DNA of 64,000 nucleotides from an uncultured Draconibacterium sp. (GTDB lineage Bacteria; Bacteroidota; Bacteroidia; Bacteroidales; Prolixibacteraceae), in NCBI RefSeq assembly GCF_963677565.1, contig NZ_OY781981.1, positions 4,146,001-4,210,000 of the forward strand, in the 5' to 3' direction. Within the stretch, counting starts at the first letter, position 1. Each line of letters starts with the position of its first letter. The notes below the pieces were generated by a model that saw only the letters and a program-made list of their open reading frames with translations, had not been told where the DNA came from and ran no database searches. The position numbers and the translations under genes were made by a program. Positions 34,600-43,815 of the stretch are shown here, piece after piece.

Positions 34600-35085
34600 T
34601 ACCTCACTCAGAAGTTTCAATATTGAATAAATGCAACCAAGTATAAGCAACATTCTTTTGGCTTATCAGCCGGATTCTACTCTTTGGTTTAGCCCAAAGA
34701 GTAGACAGAAAACCCAAGGCTGCGCCCGCTTCCCTCGGAAAAGCTACGCGATGCCGACTAAAATTACTGAACTCGTCGTACCTCCTCAAACAGCAGTAAT
34801 TTTTTAACGTTGTCACCACTTGTTTTCCGGCTCACCGGCCGAGGCCATGCTTCGATGCAGCGACGTTGCATAAATGGAGGGCCTCTTTTGATCGTTGCCC
34901 GGAGTTGAAATGAAACCTTAGTGAGAGGGGAAGCTCCGAGGAATCGAGGAGATCACCCGTCCGAACTTAGGTTTTATGAAAACGCAGGGAAAGGATCAAA
35001 AGCAGCCTTGAATTTTCTGTTTCGTCTTTGCTTCAAGGCTAAGATGAAAGCCGCCGGCAGGCAGAAAATTACAGTTCTTCTCTTG
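34600..35085. other. hairpin-dense, GC-richer non-coding element
   Basis: About 480 bp that stand out from the AT-rich flanks. Perfect pairs include CTACTCTTTGG/CCAAAGAGTAG (34677-34687 with 34694-34704), AAAATTACTG/CAGTAATTTT (34760-34769 with 34794-34803), GAGGCC/GGCCTC (34841-34846 with 34880-34885), CTTTTGATC/GATCAAAAG (34885-34893 with 34994-35002), AGCCTTGAA/TTCAAGGCT (35004-35012 with 35032-35040) and a competing AATTTTCTG/CAGAAAATT (35011-35019 with 35062-35070). Only short frames cross it. It may be a structured RNA or a non-autonomous dispersed repeat. The remainder of the gap to 35335 is AT-rich with no feature seen. Confidence 0.5.
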
Positions 35086-35335
35086 CTTCTATAAAATTTT
35101 TATTCCACCGGATTTTTCGGGTGATCCAATAATCTTACTCAAATCAATTCCTGCAAATCACACTCCAACCCCTTCCCTCATTTCAAATTCCACGATTATT
35201 TAAAAATTTGTACCTTCAAAATGTAATCATTTCACACAATTGCAGTCAAATACAGTGTGCAAGTGAACAATATACACATCAAATGACTTTCACATCATAT
35301 CAGATAATTCACACTAATATTCAAATAAAATATCT

Positions 35336-38300
35336 ATGAAAATTATTACGTCATTTATTTTGCTGATGTTAGTTCTTACGTCCTATATCAGTGCGCAAGG
35401 AACCCGACTGTTGCGTCAGCCAACAATTTCGTCCGAAAGTATTGTTTTTGTTTATGCCAACGATCTGTGGAAAGTTAATCGCGAGGGAGGCGATGCAATT
35501 CGACTAACAACCAACGAAGGCGCCGAGAGTAATCCTCATTTTTCAAACGACGAGAAATGGATTGCATTTTCAGCACAGTACGATGGTAATACCGACGTGT
35601 ACTTGATTCCTGCAGAAGGAGGATCGCCAAAACGTTTAACCTGGCATTCCGGAGCTGATATAGTGCAAGGTTGGACACCCGACGGGAAGGTAATGTTTCG
35701 TTCCGGAAGAGAAGCACGTCCTACACAAACAAGTAAATTCTTTACAGTTTCTACAGATGGAGAATTGCCAAAAGCACTCGAAATTCCTCGTGCCGCATTT
35801 GGCGAACTTTCGCCTGACGGAAAACAAATTGCCTACATCCCTATTACTTTCTGGGATCCTGAGTGGCGCAATTATCGTGGCGGGCAGGCAATGCCGGTCT
35901 GGATTGTCGACATGACTACCAAAGAGCTAATTCGCACACCACAGCCAACAAAAGAACGTCATCTTGATCCGGTTTGGTACAACAATAAAGTGTTTTACTT
36001 ATCAGAGCGTGACTATGCCAGTAATATTTGGTCGTTCGATCCGAAAACCAAAGAAGAAAAACAACATACCACACAGGCTCAATTTGATATAAAAAGTCTT
36101 GATGCCTGCAAAGACGGAATTGTGTATGAATGTGGTGGCTACCTGTATTATCTGAATCCGAAAACAAATGAAGAAAAGCAACTCGCTATTAATGTAGAAG
36201 GAGATATGAATTTTGCCCGCGAACGCTGGGAATCGGTTTCGGCTGGCAACCTCAGTAATGCAAATATTTCACCTAACGGCAAGCGCGCACTTTTTGAATA
36301 CCGCGGCGAGATTTTTACAGTTCCAAAAGAAAAGGGAACATGGCGCAATATTACCAACACATCGGGAATTGCCGACCGCTACCCGGTTTGGTCGCCTGAT
36401 GGGGATAAAATTGCCTGGTTTAACGACGAAAGCAAGAAATATAAACTGGTTGTTGCCGATCAATTTGGCCAGGATAAAAAAACCTACGCGCTTGAAAATC
36501 CTACTTTTTATTTTCGCCCTGAATGGTCGCCCGATGGTAAAAGAATAACTTATACCGACACGGATTATAACATATGGGTTATAGAGCTTGAGTCAGGTAC
36601 AGTTACAAAAGTTGGAACCGACATTTTTGCACATCCTAATCGCGAAATGCAACCTGTTTGGTCGCCCGATAGTAAGTGGATCGCCTATGCACGCCAGCTT
36701 AACAGCAGTTTTAAAGCTATTTTTGTGTACAATGTTGAAAGTGGACAAACCTTTCAGTTAACTGATGGAATGGCCGATGTATTAACCCCAGCATGGGATG
36801 CCAGCGGAAAATACATGTACATTTTGGCCAGTACAAACTATGGTCTGGCAACCGGTTGGTTAGATATGAGCTCTTACGATCCGGATGTAACAAGAAGTTT
36901 ATATTGTATCGTCCTTTCTAAAGACGATGCTTCGCCTATTTTACCAACCAGCGATGATGAGGAAGTGAAAAAAGATAGTGAAGAGGAAAATGGTGATCAG
37001 GAAGAACCAGATGACAAGGATACAGATAAAAAAGATGAAGAAATAAGTGTAACAATTGATATGGATGGCATTTCGGAACGAATTGTTGCACTGAATATGC
37101 CGGAAAGAAATTATATGGCCCTGGTTAAAGGTCCGGAGAAAACGGTTTTTGTTGCCGAGTCAGTACCCAACCAAAGTGGAGTGACTATTCACAAATACGA
37201 AGCTAAAGAAAATAAAGCCGAAGAATTTCTAACAGGTGTTAGAAACATTGTTACTTCTACCGACGGAAAGAACATGCTTTATCGTAAAGGCAGTTCGTGG
37301 GCCATTGCAGGAACCGGCAGTAAACCAAAAAACGGCGATGGTAACCTGAAAACTAATATGAAAATCAAGATCGTTCCATCGGAAGAATACCAGCAACTGT
37401 TTGACGATTCGTGGCGATTTATGCGCGATTTTCTTTATGTAGCCAATGTACACGGTGCACCGTGGGATAAAATTTACGACTGGTATTCACCAATGGTAAA
37501 ACATGCCCGACATCGTACCGACATGAATTACATTATTGATATGATTAGCGGCGAAGTTGCGATAGGTCACTCGTATGTTGCAGGTGGCGACATGCCCGAC
37601 ATTGACAGGGTACCAATTGGTCTGCTGGGTTGCGACATTGTTGAAGAAAACGGCTACTACAAAATTGCAAAGATCTATAACGGAGAAAGCTGGAATCCAT
37701 CTTTCAAGGCGCCTTTGGCGGCTCCGGGAATAGCTGTTAACGAAGGAGATTATCTGCTTGCCGTTAATGGAGTTGAATTAAAAGTACCGGTAAATCCGTA
37801 TAGTTTGTTTGAACAGACTTCAGGTCGTCAAACTATATTAAAAGTGGGATCAACCACCTCGCCAGATGATGCTATAGAAATAACTGTTGAGCCAATTTCA
37901 AGCGAACGAAACCTCCGAACAATCGACTGGATAGAAGGTAACCGCAGAAAAGTGGATGAGCTGTCCGGTGGTAAACTGGCTTATGTTTATCTACCAAATA
38001 CCGGAGGTGGAGGGTTTGCATCGTTTAACCGTTATTATTTTGCGCAGCAAGATAAAAAAGGCGTTATACTCGATGAAAGAAATAATGGCGGTGGCTCGGC
38101 CGCCGATTACATGATTGATGTAATGAGCCGTACTTTACTGGGTTACTTTAATAGCAAAGCCAACGACAACCGTCCCTGGACTACTCCAATGGCTGGGATT
38201 TGGGGGCCAAAAGTGATGATAATAAACGAACGCGCCGGATCGGGTGGCGACTTACTACCTTATATGTTCAAAGAAAAAGACCTCGGTCCACTTATTGGAA

Positions 38301-38605
38301 CACGAACCTGGGGAGGTTTAGTCGGGACATGGGATACTCCTCCACTAATTGATGGCGGACGTATTGTTGCTCCACGCGGTGGTTTCTTCGATGTTGATGG
38401 TGAATGGGCAGTTGAAGGAGAAGGTATTGCTCCTGATATTGAAGTGATACAGGAACCAAAACTTATTTTGCAGGGCAAAGATCCGCAATTGGAAAAAGCA
38501 GTGGAAGTAGCTCTTGAAAAATTGCAAGGAAATGAATTTGAGCTAAAACCGGAACCTGCTGCCCCAATGCGTTGGAAGCGCCCTAATGGTTTTAAAACCA
38601 ACTAA
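35336..38605 (+). CDS. tricorn-like S41 family protease
   Basis: A 1089-residue exported protease resembling archaeal tricorn. Signal peptide to about SYISAQ (21). WD40/TolB-like beta-propeller blades with SPDGK/WSPDG repeats run from about 30 to 530. An unusual acidic linker (about 539-570, almost only Asp/Glu/Lys) separates this from the second half. A PDZ-like segment (about 790-850, GIAVNEGDYLLAVNG) is followed by the S41 core with ILDERNNGGGSA and the nucleophile in ERAGSGGDLL (Ser about 967). It would degrade peptides in the periplasm. Single gene with a long bidirectional hairpin after it. Confidence 0.92.
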   Translation: MKIITSFILLMLVLTSYISAQGTRLLRQPTISSESIVFVYANDLWKVNREGGDAIRLTTNEGAESNPHFSNDEKWIAFSAQYDGNTDVYLIPAEGGSPKRLTWHSGADIVQGWTPDGKVMFRSGREARPTQTSKFFTVSTDGELPKALEIPRAAFGELSPDGKQIAYIPITFWDPEWRNYRGGQAMPVWIVDMTTKELIRTPQPTKERHLDPVWYNNKVFYLSERDYASNIWSFDPKTKEEKQHTTQAQFDIKSLDACKDGIVYECGGYLYYLNPKTNEEKQLAINVEGDMNFARERWESVSAGNLSNANISPNGKRALFEYRGEIFTVPKEKGTWRNITNTSGIADRYPVWSPDGDKIAWFNDESKKYKLVVADQFGQDKKTYALENPTFYFRPEWSPDGKRITYTDTDYNIWVIELESGTVTKVGTDIFAHPNREMQPVWSPDSKWIAYARQLNSSFKAIFVYNVESGQTFQLTDGMADVLTPAWDASGKYMYILASTNYGLATGWLDMSSYDPDVTRSLYCIVLSKDDASPILPTSDDEEVKKDSEEENGDQEEPDDKDTDKKDEEISVTIDMDGISERIVALNMPERNYMALVKGPEKTVFVAESVPNQSGVTIHKYEAKENKAEEFLTGVRNIVTSTDGKNMLYRKGSSWAIAGTGSKPKNGDGNLKTNMKIKIVPSEEYQQLFDDSWRFMRDFLYVANVHGAPWDKIYDWYSPMVKHARHRTDMNYIIDMISGEVAIGHSYVAGGDMPDIDRVPIGLLGCDIVEENGYYKIAKIYNGESWNPSFKAPLAAPGIAVNEGDYLLAVNGVELKVPVNPYSLFEQTSGRQTILKVGSTTSPDDAIEITVEPISSERNLRTIDWIEGNRRKVDELSGGKLAYVYLPNTGGGGFASFNRYYFAQQDKKGVILDERNNGGGSAADYMIDVMSRTLLGYFNSKANDNRPWTTPMAGIWGPKVMIINERAGSGGDLLPYMFKEKDLGPLIGTRTWGGLVGTWDTPPLIDGGRIVAPRGGFFDVDGEWAVEGEGIAPDIEVIQEPKLILQGKDPQLEKAVEVALEKLQGNEFELKPEPAAPMRWKRPNGFKTN

Positions 38606-38637
38606 CAAGGGATAAATCAAACACACCATCATAAAAT

Positions 38638-38679
38638 AAAAGAGGTATTTCTATTATCCGTAATAGAAATACCTCTTTT
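38638..38679. terminator. bidirectional terminator, 19-bp perfect stem
   Basis: AAAAGAGGTATTTCTATTA (38638-38656) pairs without mismatch with the complementary arm at 38661-38679 around a TCCG loop; the arms end in A-run and T-run, so either strand gives a terminator. It lies between the convergent protease and GH2 genes. Confidence 0.9.
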
Positions 38680-38723
38680 AATATACTGAGTCTGTTACAG
38701 CATAGAGTGAGTAGTACTCCAGA

Positions 38724-41531
38724 TTATTTTGCTCTAAAATCAAACCACAATTTAATCGGATAAGAGTCGTCGCCCCAACGTTCAAAGAACATACCTTTTT
38801 TTGCAGTTGGTCCTAAACGATCTATCTGGAAAAACTTTGTTCCAATGGCCGGAATTTCATATAAAAATGAAATATCACCTTCCGGAAATGCAGGGAAAGT
38901 GCCGCCTGCAACGTATTGAGGTTTTGCCGGTTTAAACAGCTGAAAATACAAGTTTGGGGTTTCAGAGATAATCGTTACCGGACTTTCTGTAGTTTCTAAA
39001 GTTGCCCAATATAATTTCCCATGGTAACCTTTAAACTCAGGATAAACCATGTTTTCGAAACTTTCGCCGGTAATGGTATTGTTATATGCTTTTTCCCAAA
39101 CTCCTACCTCACTGCCTTTTAATCGGTTTTTCCATACGCGGTAAGGTCCTTGTCCCATATATTTAATGCCGGTACATTTTTCTTCAGGGTAATTAAATGA
39201 AATACCTACAAAATCAACATCAAAAACTCCATCGCGTAGCGGATTGGCAACCAGTCTCAACAAACCACTTTTTTCGAGCGTCCAGGTTATCTTGCGCGGA
39301 TAGGTTTTGGTGGTTATCACAAACCGAAAACTACCATCTTCATTCATCTCCCATTCGGTTTCCGTAACTTCGTGTTCAACACCGACTGCAACTGGTCCAC
39401 CAGTAAACGACACATCTCCTTTTCCGTTTTTCACCGATAACAATGTTCCGTCAGCTTTGCTGAATGTAATTTCTACATCGGCTACCGAAGCTGTAACTGC
39501 TTCTTCGGTTTCCTTAATTGAAATATCCGAACTTCCGGTGTTGAGTTCGGCCAGCAATTCTTTTGCTTTGTCTTTTGGCTGAATAACAGGCCAGCTCCAT
39601 GTATAAAGTTCTTCGCCATGCGGACCGATGGCGGAAAAACGGAACAAATCAGCATTCTGAAGCGCGTTGTTCAATTCAATTTCTACTTGTACAGTTTCGC
39701 CGGGTTTGGCATCAGGGCTTTTAACTGTTCCCGCACCAAGCTGTTTTTCATCTTCAGGAATAAGACCGGTTTTTACAGCCTCCCATTTAAATGAACACTG
39801 GTTAAGGTTGGTGTAAATGTATTTGTTCGACAAAAACAGTCGGCCATTCCAGCTTTCCACAATGGCTACGGGTTCAACCTGCACCGGCGACCATATTTCT
39901 TTAATAGTGTAAAAGCTGGCTTCTTTTTCGCGATGTGGTCCCAGAATTCCGTCGGGAGCGTGGTTGCCATCACCATCAAAAATGGTTCCCGGCTTATCGG
40001 TACGCAATATGGCTTCATCAACAAAAACCCATAAAAATCCACCGGCGTGTAGAGGCGATGTTTGGTAGTTTCTCCAAAAGTCTTCCAGTCCTGCACCGTG
40101 GCCACCATCATACAATCCATGCAAAAATTCGGTTGGCATAAACGGATCGTTACCAAAAATGCTACGTCCAATGGCATATTCAAATTCCGGATAATGGTGG
40201 GTATCTACTCCATTACGCAATAACCACGGATAAATTACTGGTCGTTTCTGTATGTCATATTTATGGAAAGTTTCTTCGTTTCTGAAATCCCATCCACCTT
40301 CATTTCCGTGGTCGAGAATAACAACACTGGCGTGGTTTTCATCTTTTAAAATGGTTTCTTTAATCAGTTTCGGGCCAACTACAGTATCGTAACCTTGCTG
40401 CCATCCTGTAACTTCGTCGAGCACAAAAAGTCCCATCGAATCGCAAAGATCCAGAAATCGTTTGTCGGGAGGATAATGTGATGAACGCACTGCATTCATA
40501 TTCATTTCCTTCATCAGCTCGATATCCATGATGTGATGTCGATCGCTCAGTGTGCGGCCAGTTTCGGGCCAGAACGAGTGGCGGTTTACACCTTTAAACA
40601 GCACTTTTTCGCCGTTTACATAAAAACCGTCGTGTTTACGCAGCTCAACAGTACGGAACCCAATTCGTTCGGTAACTTCATGTAATACATCACTACCTTT
40701 TTTAAGCGAAACTTTCATATTGTATAAAGTCGGCCACTCCGGATTCCAGGCTTTTATATTTTCAAATTTTCCTGCTACCCAGGCTTCATCTGTTCCCTTT
40801 TCAATTTCAGAATGAATAGCTGTTCCAACTTCATTACCATCTAAATCAAACAAACCGATTGATACATCATAATCAGATTTTGTTTCATTCAAATCGATCA
40901 ACACTTTTACCGAACCATCCATTTTCGGATCGATTGCCACCCTGCTCATATGAATTTCAGGAAGAACTTCTAAAAAGACCGGACGATAAATTCCGCCAAA
41001 TATCCAGAAATCGGCCTGACGTTCGGCGCGGTTTATCGATTCGTTTGCCGAATGTTTTGCCACGTCAACCTCCAACACGTTGGGTTGACCATATTTTAGC
41101 AATTTGCTAATGTCGTATTTAAAGCGGTAAAAACCTCCCTGATGCATTTCGCCAGCCGATTTACCATTCACTTTTACTTTTGTGTCGGTCATCGAACCTT
41201 CGAAAACAATATTGATGGTTTTTCCTTTCCAGCTGCGTGGCACTTCAAATTCGTGCTTGTAAAGGCCGTGTTCTTTTCCCAGTTTAATATTTTCGTTGGC
41301 CCAGTCGTGGCCGTAGTTATAGGTTCCAAAACCCTGAAGCTCCCAGTTCGACGGAACAGCAATTTTTGTCCACTCACCACTGTTTCGGCCATCGGTGCAA
41401 AAGAAATCCCATTCAACGGTATTGTCGGCATCTGTACCCGACAAATAAACGATTTCGGTATTTTGAGAATAGGCCTGGAAAAATGTAAACAGAGAAACTA
41501 AAATTAAAATTAGAGATGTTTTTCGATACAT
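38724..41531 (-). CDS. glycoside hydrolase family 2 protein (beta-galactosidase-like)
   Basis: A 935-residue secreted glycosidase; signal peptide to about QAYSQ (23). The N-terminal sugar-binding domain has VPSNWELQGFGTYNY (about 59-73), followed by an immunoglobulin-like domain and the TIM barrel with FKGVNRHSFWPETGR (about 314-328) and NAVRSSHYPPD (about 350-360). The acid/base position is in ILDHGNEGG (Glu about 406), replacing the usual WSLGNE; the likely nucleophile is in MPTEFLHG, 57 residues later. A Bgal small-chain-like domain follows to the C-terminus. Substrate is unknown. On this strand a TAGTTTTG -7 box is seen at 41613-41606. Confidence 0.85.
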   Translation of the reverse strand: MYRKTSLILILVSLFTFFQAYSQNTEIVYLSGTDADNTVEWDFFCTDGRNSGEWTKIAVPSNWELQGFGTYNYGHDWANENIKLGKEHGLYKHEFEVPRSWKGKTINIVFEGSMTDTKVKVNGKSAGEMHQGGFYRFKYDISKLLKYGQPNVLEVDVAKHSANESINRAERQADFWIFGGIYRPVFLEVLPEIHMSRVAIDPKMDGSVKVLIDLNETKSDYDVSIGLFDLDGNEVGTAIHSEIEKGTDEAWVAGKFENIKAWNPEWPTLYNMKVSLKKGSDVLHEVTERIGFRTVELRKHDGFYVNGEKVLFKGVNRHSFWPETGRTLSDRHHIMDIELMKEMNMNAVRSSHYPPDKRFLDLCDSMGLFVLDEVTGWQQGYDTVVGPKLIKETILKDENHASVVILDHGNEGGWDFRNEETFHKYDIQKRPVIYPWLLRNGVDTHHYPEFEYAIGRSIFGNDPFMPTEFLHGLYDGGHGAGLEDFWRNYQTSPLHAGGFLWVFVDEAILRTDKPGTIFDGDGNHAPDGILGPHREKEASFYTIKEIWSPVQVEPVAIVESWNGRLFLSNKYIYTNLNQCSFKWEAVKTGLIPEDEKQLGAGTVKSPDAKPGETVQVEIELNNALQNADLFRFSAIGPHGEELYTWSWPVIQPKDKAKELLAELNTGSSDISIKETEEAVTASVADVEITFSKADGTLLSVKNGKGDVSFTGGPVAVGVEHEVTETEWEMNEDGSFRFVITTKTYPRKITWTLEKSGLLRLVANPLRDGVFDVDFVGISFNYPEEKCTGIKYMGQGPYRVWKNRLKGSEVGVWEKAYNNTITGESFENMVYPEFKGYHGKLYWATLETTESPVTIISETPNLYFQLFKPAKPQYVAGGTFPAFPEGDISFLYEIPAIGTKFFQIDRLGPTAKKGMFFERWGDDSYPIKLWFDFRAK

Positions 41532-41673
41532 GGTCTTACTACTTGATATTTAAATACTAAAATAATAGAATTGCATATATAATCCTAAAAAGGCTACTGC
41601 GCCTGCAAAACTAAAAAAGAGATGTAACAAATTGATTGAAACAACTGTCATTCGCAAAAAATTAAAAAAGTGT

Positions 41674-41681
41674 TAGTTTTG
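41674..41681 (+). promoter_or_regulatory. -7 promoter box of GHMP kinase gene
   Basis: TAGTTTTG matches TAnnTTTG, 19 bp before the ATG, with TTCG at 41651-41654 near the -33 position. A minus-strand -7 box (TAGTTTTG at 41613-41606) serves the divergent GH2 gene in the same 169-bp gap. Confidence 0.5.
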
Positions 41682-41700
41682 AGTGCTAAAATTAATGTAA

Positions 41701-42702
41701 ATGATTATTGAAACATATTCTTACCCCAGAGCCGCAGTAATCGGAAATCCATCGGATGGATATTATGGAAAAACCATTGCATTTGTTTTTTCAAATTTTG
41801 GAGCAAATGTTCAACTTTATCAAACCCCCGAGTTAGAAATTAAACCACAGCGCCTCGATATTACTTCGTATAAAAATATGCAGGCCTTAGTTGAAGATAT
41901 AAACTTTGCAGGCTATTACGGAGGAATGCGTTTATTAAAAGGCATGATTAAGGTATTTTACGAATATTGTGTTGAGAACGACATTCAGCTATCCAATAAA
42001 AATTTCACCATACGTTACAATTCAAATATTCCGCTACGATTGGGATTAGCAGGCTCAAGTGCTATTTTATCAGCATTTTTAAAAGCAATGTGCCTGTTTT
42101 ACGAGGTTTATATTCAACCGGCAGTTTTTGCCAACCTCGTACTTTCGGTTGAAAATGGCGAGCTTGGAATTTCAGCAGGATTGCAAGACCGTGTAGCTCA
42201 GGCTTTTGAAAAACCCGTATTTATGGATTTCGATAAAAGCACAATGGAAAAACAAGGCTACGGAAATTACCAGGTTTTAAACTCTGCCTGTCTCCCACGT
42301 TTTTATATTGCCTACCGAAAAAATCTATCTGAAGGCACCGAAACCGTTCACAACAACCTAAAAGCTCGTTTTAATATTGGAGAAGAGAAAGTTTTACAGG
42401 CTATGAAACGCTGGGGTCAAATTACAGAAGAATTTAAGGATGCACTTATTCTTAATGATTATGATACTATGCATCAGTTAATCAATGAAAATTTTGATTT
42501 GCGGCATTCACTCATCCCAATTAGCAAAGGCAACATTGAAATGGTTGAAATGGCCAGATCGGCAGGTGCCAGTGCAAAATTCACAGGATCGGGAGGTGCT
42601 ATAATTGGTACTTATAAAGATGAAAAAATGTTCAGCAAGTTGAAAGACACTTTGAACAATCATAATATTGAAGTAATAAAACCAAACATCGTTAATAATT
42701 AA
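41701..42702 (+). CDS. GHMP family sugar kinase, possibly glucuronokinase-like
   Basis: A 333-residue cytosolic small-molecule kinase of the galactokinase/homoserine/mevalonate/phosphomevalonate superfamily. The substrate and ATP motifs are visible: PLRLGLAGSSAILSAF (about 111-126; GLAGSSA) and the C-terminal GASAKFTGSGGAIIG (about 290-304). It resembles glucuronokinase/mevalonate-kinase-like proteins more than GalK. The next gene, 5 bp away, is a UTP-sugar-1-phosphate uridylyltransferase, so a two-step activation of a sugar or uronic acid to a UDP-sugar is a reasonable inference. Specificity is not established. Confidence 0.8.
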   Translation: MIIETYSYPRAAVIGNPSDGYYGKTIAFVFSNFGANVQLYQTPELEIKPQRLDITSYKNMQALVEDINFAGYYGGMRLLKGMIKVFYEYCVENDIQLSNKNFTIRYNSNIPLRLGLAGSSAILSAFLKAMCLFYEVYIQPAVFANLVLSVENGELGISAGLQDRVAQAFEKPVFMDFDKSTMEKQGYGNYQVLNSACLPRFYIAYRKNLSEGTETVHNNLKARFNIGEEKVLQAMKRWGQITEEFKDALILNDYDTMHQLINENFDLRHSLIPISKGNIEMVEMARSAGASAKFTGSGGAIIGTYKDEKMFSKLKDTLNNHNIEVIKPNIVNN

Positions 42703-42707
42703 AAAGA

Positions 42708-43577
42708 ATGGTAAAAAAAGCAGTAATTCCAGCTGCAGGTTATGGTACACGCTTTCTGCCTGCCACAAAATCGCAGCCCAAGGAAATGATCCCGATTATA
42801 GACACCCCGGTTATACAATATGTTGTTGAAGAAGCTGTAGCAAGCGGAATCACAGATATTTTAATGATTATTGGGAAAGGCAAACGTGCCATCGAAGAGC
42901 ATTTTGACAGAAGTCCTATTCTGGAAGAATCGCTTCTGAAAAAGCATAACCTGAAAATGTTGGACCAAATACGTTCGATTTCAAACATGGCCAACATTCA
43001 CTTTGTGTGGCAAAAAGAAATGAACGGTTTGGGAGATGCCATTCTTCATGCAAAATGCCATGTAGGCAACGAACCATTTGTAATTCTTTTAGGCGACACA
43101 CTGGTGCAAAGTGATGACGGCCCGATTACAAAACAGCTGATTGATGTGTACAACAAAAACAAAGGTTCGGTAGTAGCCTTGGAAGAAGTTCAGCCGGAAA
43201 TGGTTAGTAAATATGGAGTAGTTGATGGAGAAAGCATTTCTGACAATGTAATAAAAGCCAATGGATGGATTGAGAAACCTTCGGTTGAAGAGGCGCCTTC
43301 GAACCTTGCTGTTGCCAGCAGGTATTTATTTACACCTGAAATTTTTGACTACCTGGAAAATACACCTCCGGGAAAAAACAATGAAGTACAACTTACCGAC
43401 GCGATGAAAGAGATGGTGAAATCGCATCCAATGTATGGAATGAAATTTAATGGTAAACGTTACGACATTGGCAACAAAATGGGTTTTCTGAAGACCAATA
43501 TCGAATTTGGGTTGAAAGACCCGGAAATTGGCGAGGAAATGAAAGCGTGGATTAAAGAATTTGCTCGGCAACTGTAA
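42708..43577 (+). CDS. galU: UTP-glucose-1-phosphate uridylyltransferase (GalU type)
   Basis: A 289-residue nucleotidyltransferase that makes UDP-glucose from UTP and glucose-1-phosphate. The N-terminus KAVIPAAGYGTRFLPATKSQPKEMIPI is the nucleotide-binding signature, then DTPVIQYVVEEAVASGI, FVILLGDTLVQ (about 124-134) and VALEEV, with YLFTPEIFDYLENT near 205-218. Length is normal. The kinase encoded 5 bp upstream could supply its sugar-phosphate substrate, in which case another sugar (for example glucuronic acid) may be used. Confidence 0.9.
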   Translation: MVKKAVIPAAGYGTRFLPATKSQPKEMIPIIDTPVIQYVVEEAVASGITDILMIIGKGKRAIEEHFDRSPILEESLLKKHNLKMLDQIRSISNMANIHFVWQKEMNGLGDAILHAKCHVGNEPFVILLGDTLVQSDDGPITKQLIDVYNKNKGSVVALEEVQPEMVSKYGVVDGESISDNVIKANGWIEKPSVEEAPSNLAVASRYLFTPEIFDYLENTPPGKNNEVQLTDAMKEMVKSHPMYGMKFNGKRYDIGNKMGFLKTNIEFGLKDPEIGEEMKAWIKEFARQL

Positions 43578-43815
43578 GAATTTTGGTGGTTTCGCTAAAA
43601 TATGATTCACGGGATGAAAATGATGCTCATCGGACAAAACATAGATACGTAAGAAACTTCTGAGGTTTTGATTCAGCTTTTAAGAGAGTAATATTCTCCT
43701 GATTATTCTTATGACTTTCTACAGATTAGTGCCTCAGTAATAACGGAATATTTTATATTGTCGTAAATTAATTGAGTCAATTTTGAAAGTTGCAAAGCAT
43801 TATTATCTGAAACCT

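Noticed and set aside
34604..34819. 71-codon minus-strand frame in the rplS-tricorn gap
   Set aside because: It runs across several perfect hairpins, has no visible ribosome-binding site and no domain; treated as part of a non-coding element.
43783..43815. TTG start for the second GH2 gene
   Set aside because: The ATG at 43816 gives a proper lipoprotein signal; the extra residues would bury it.
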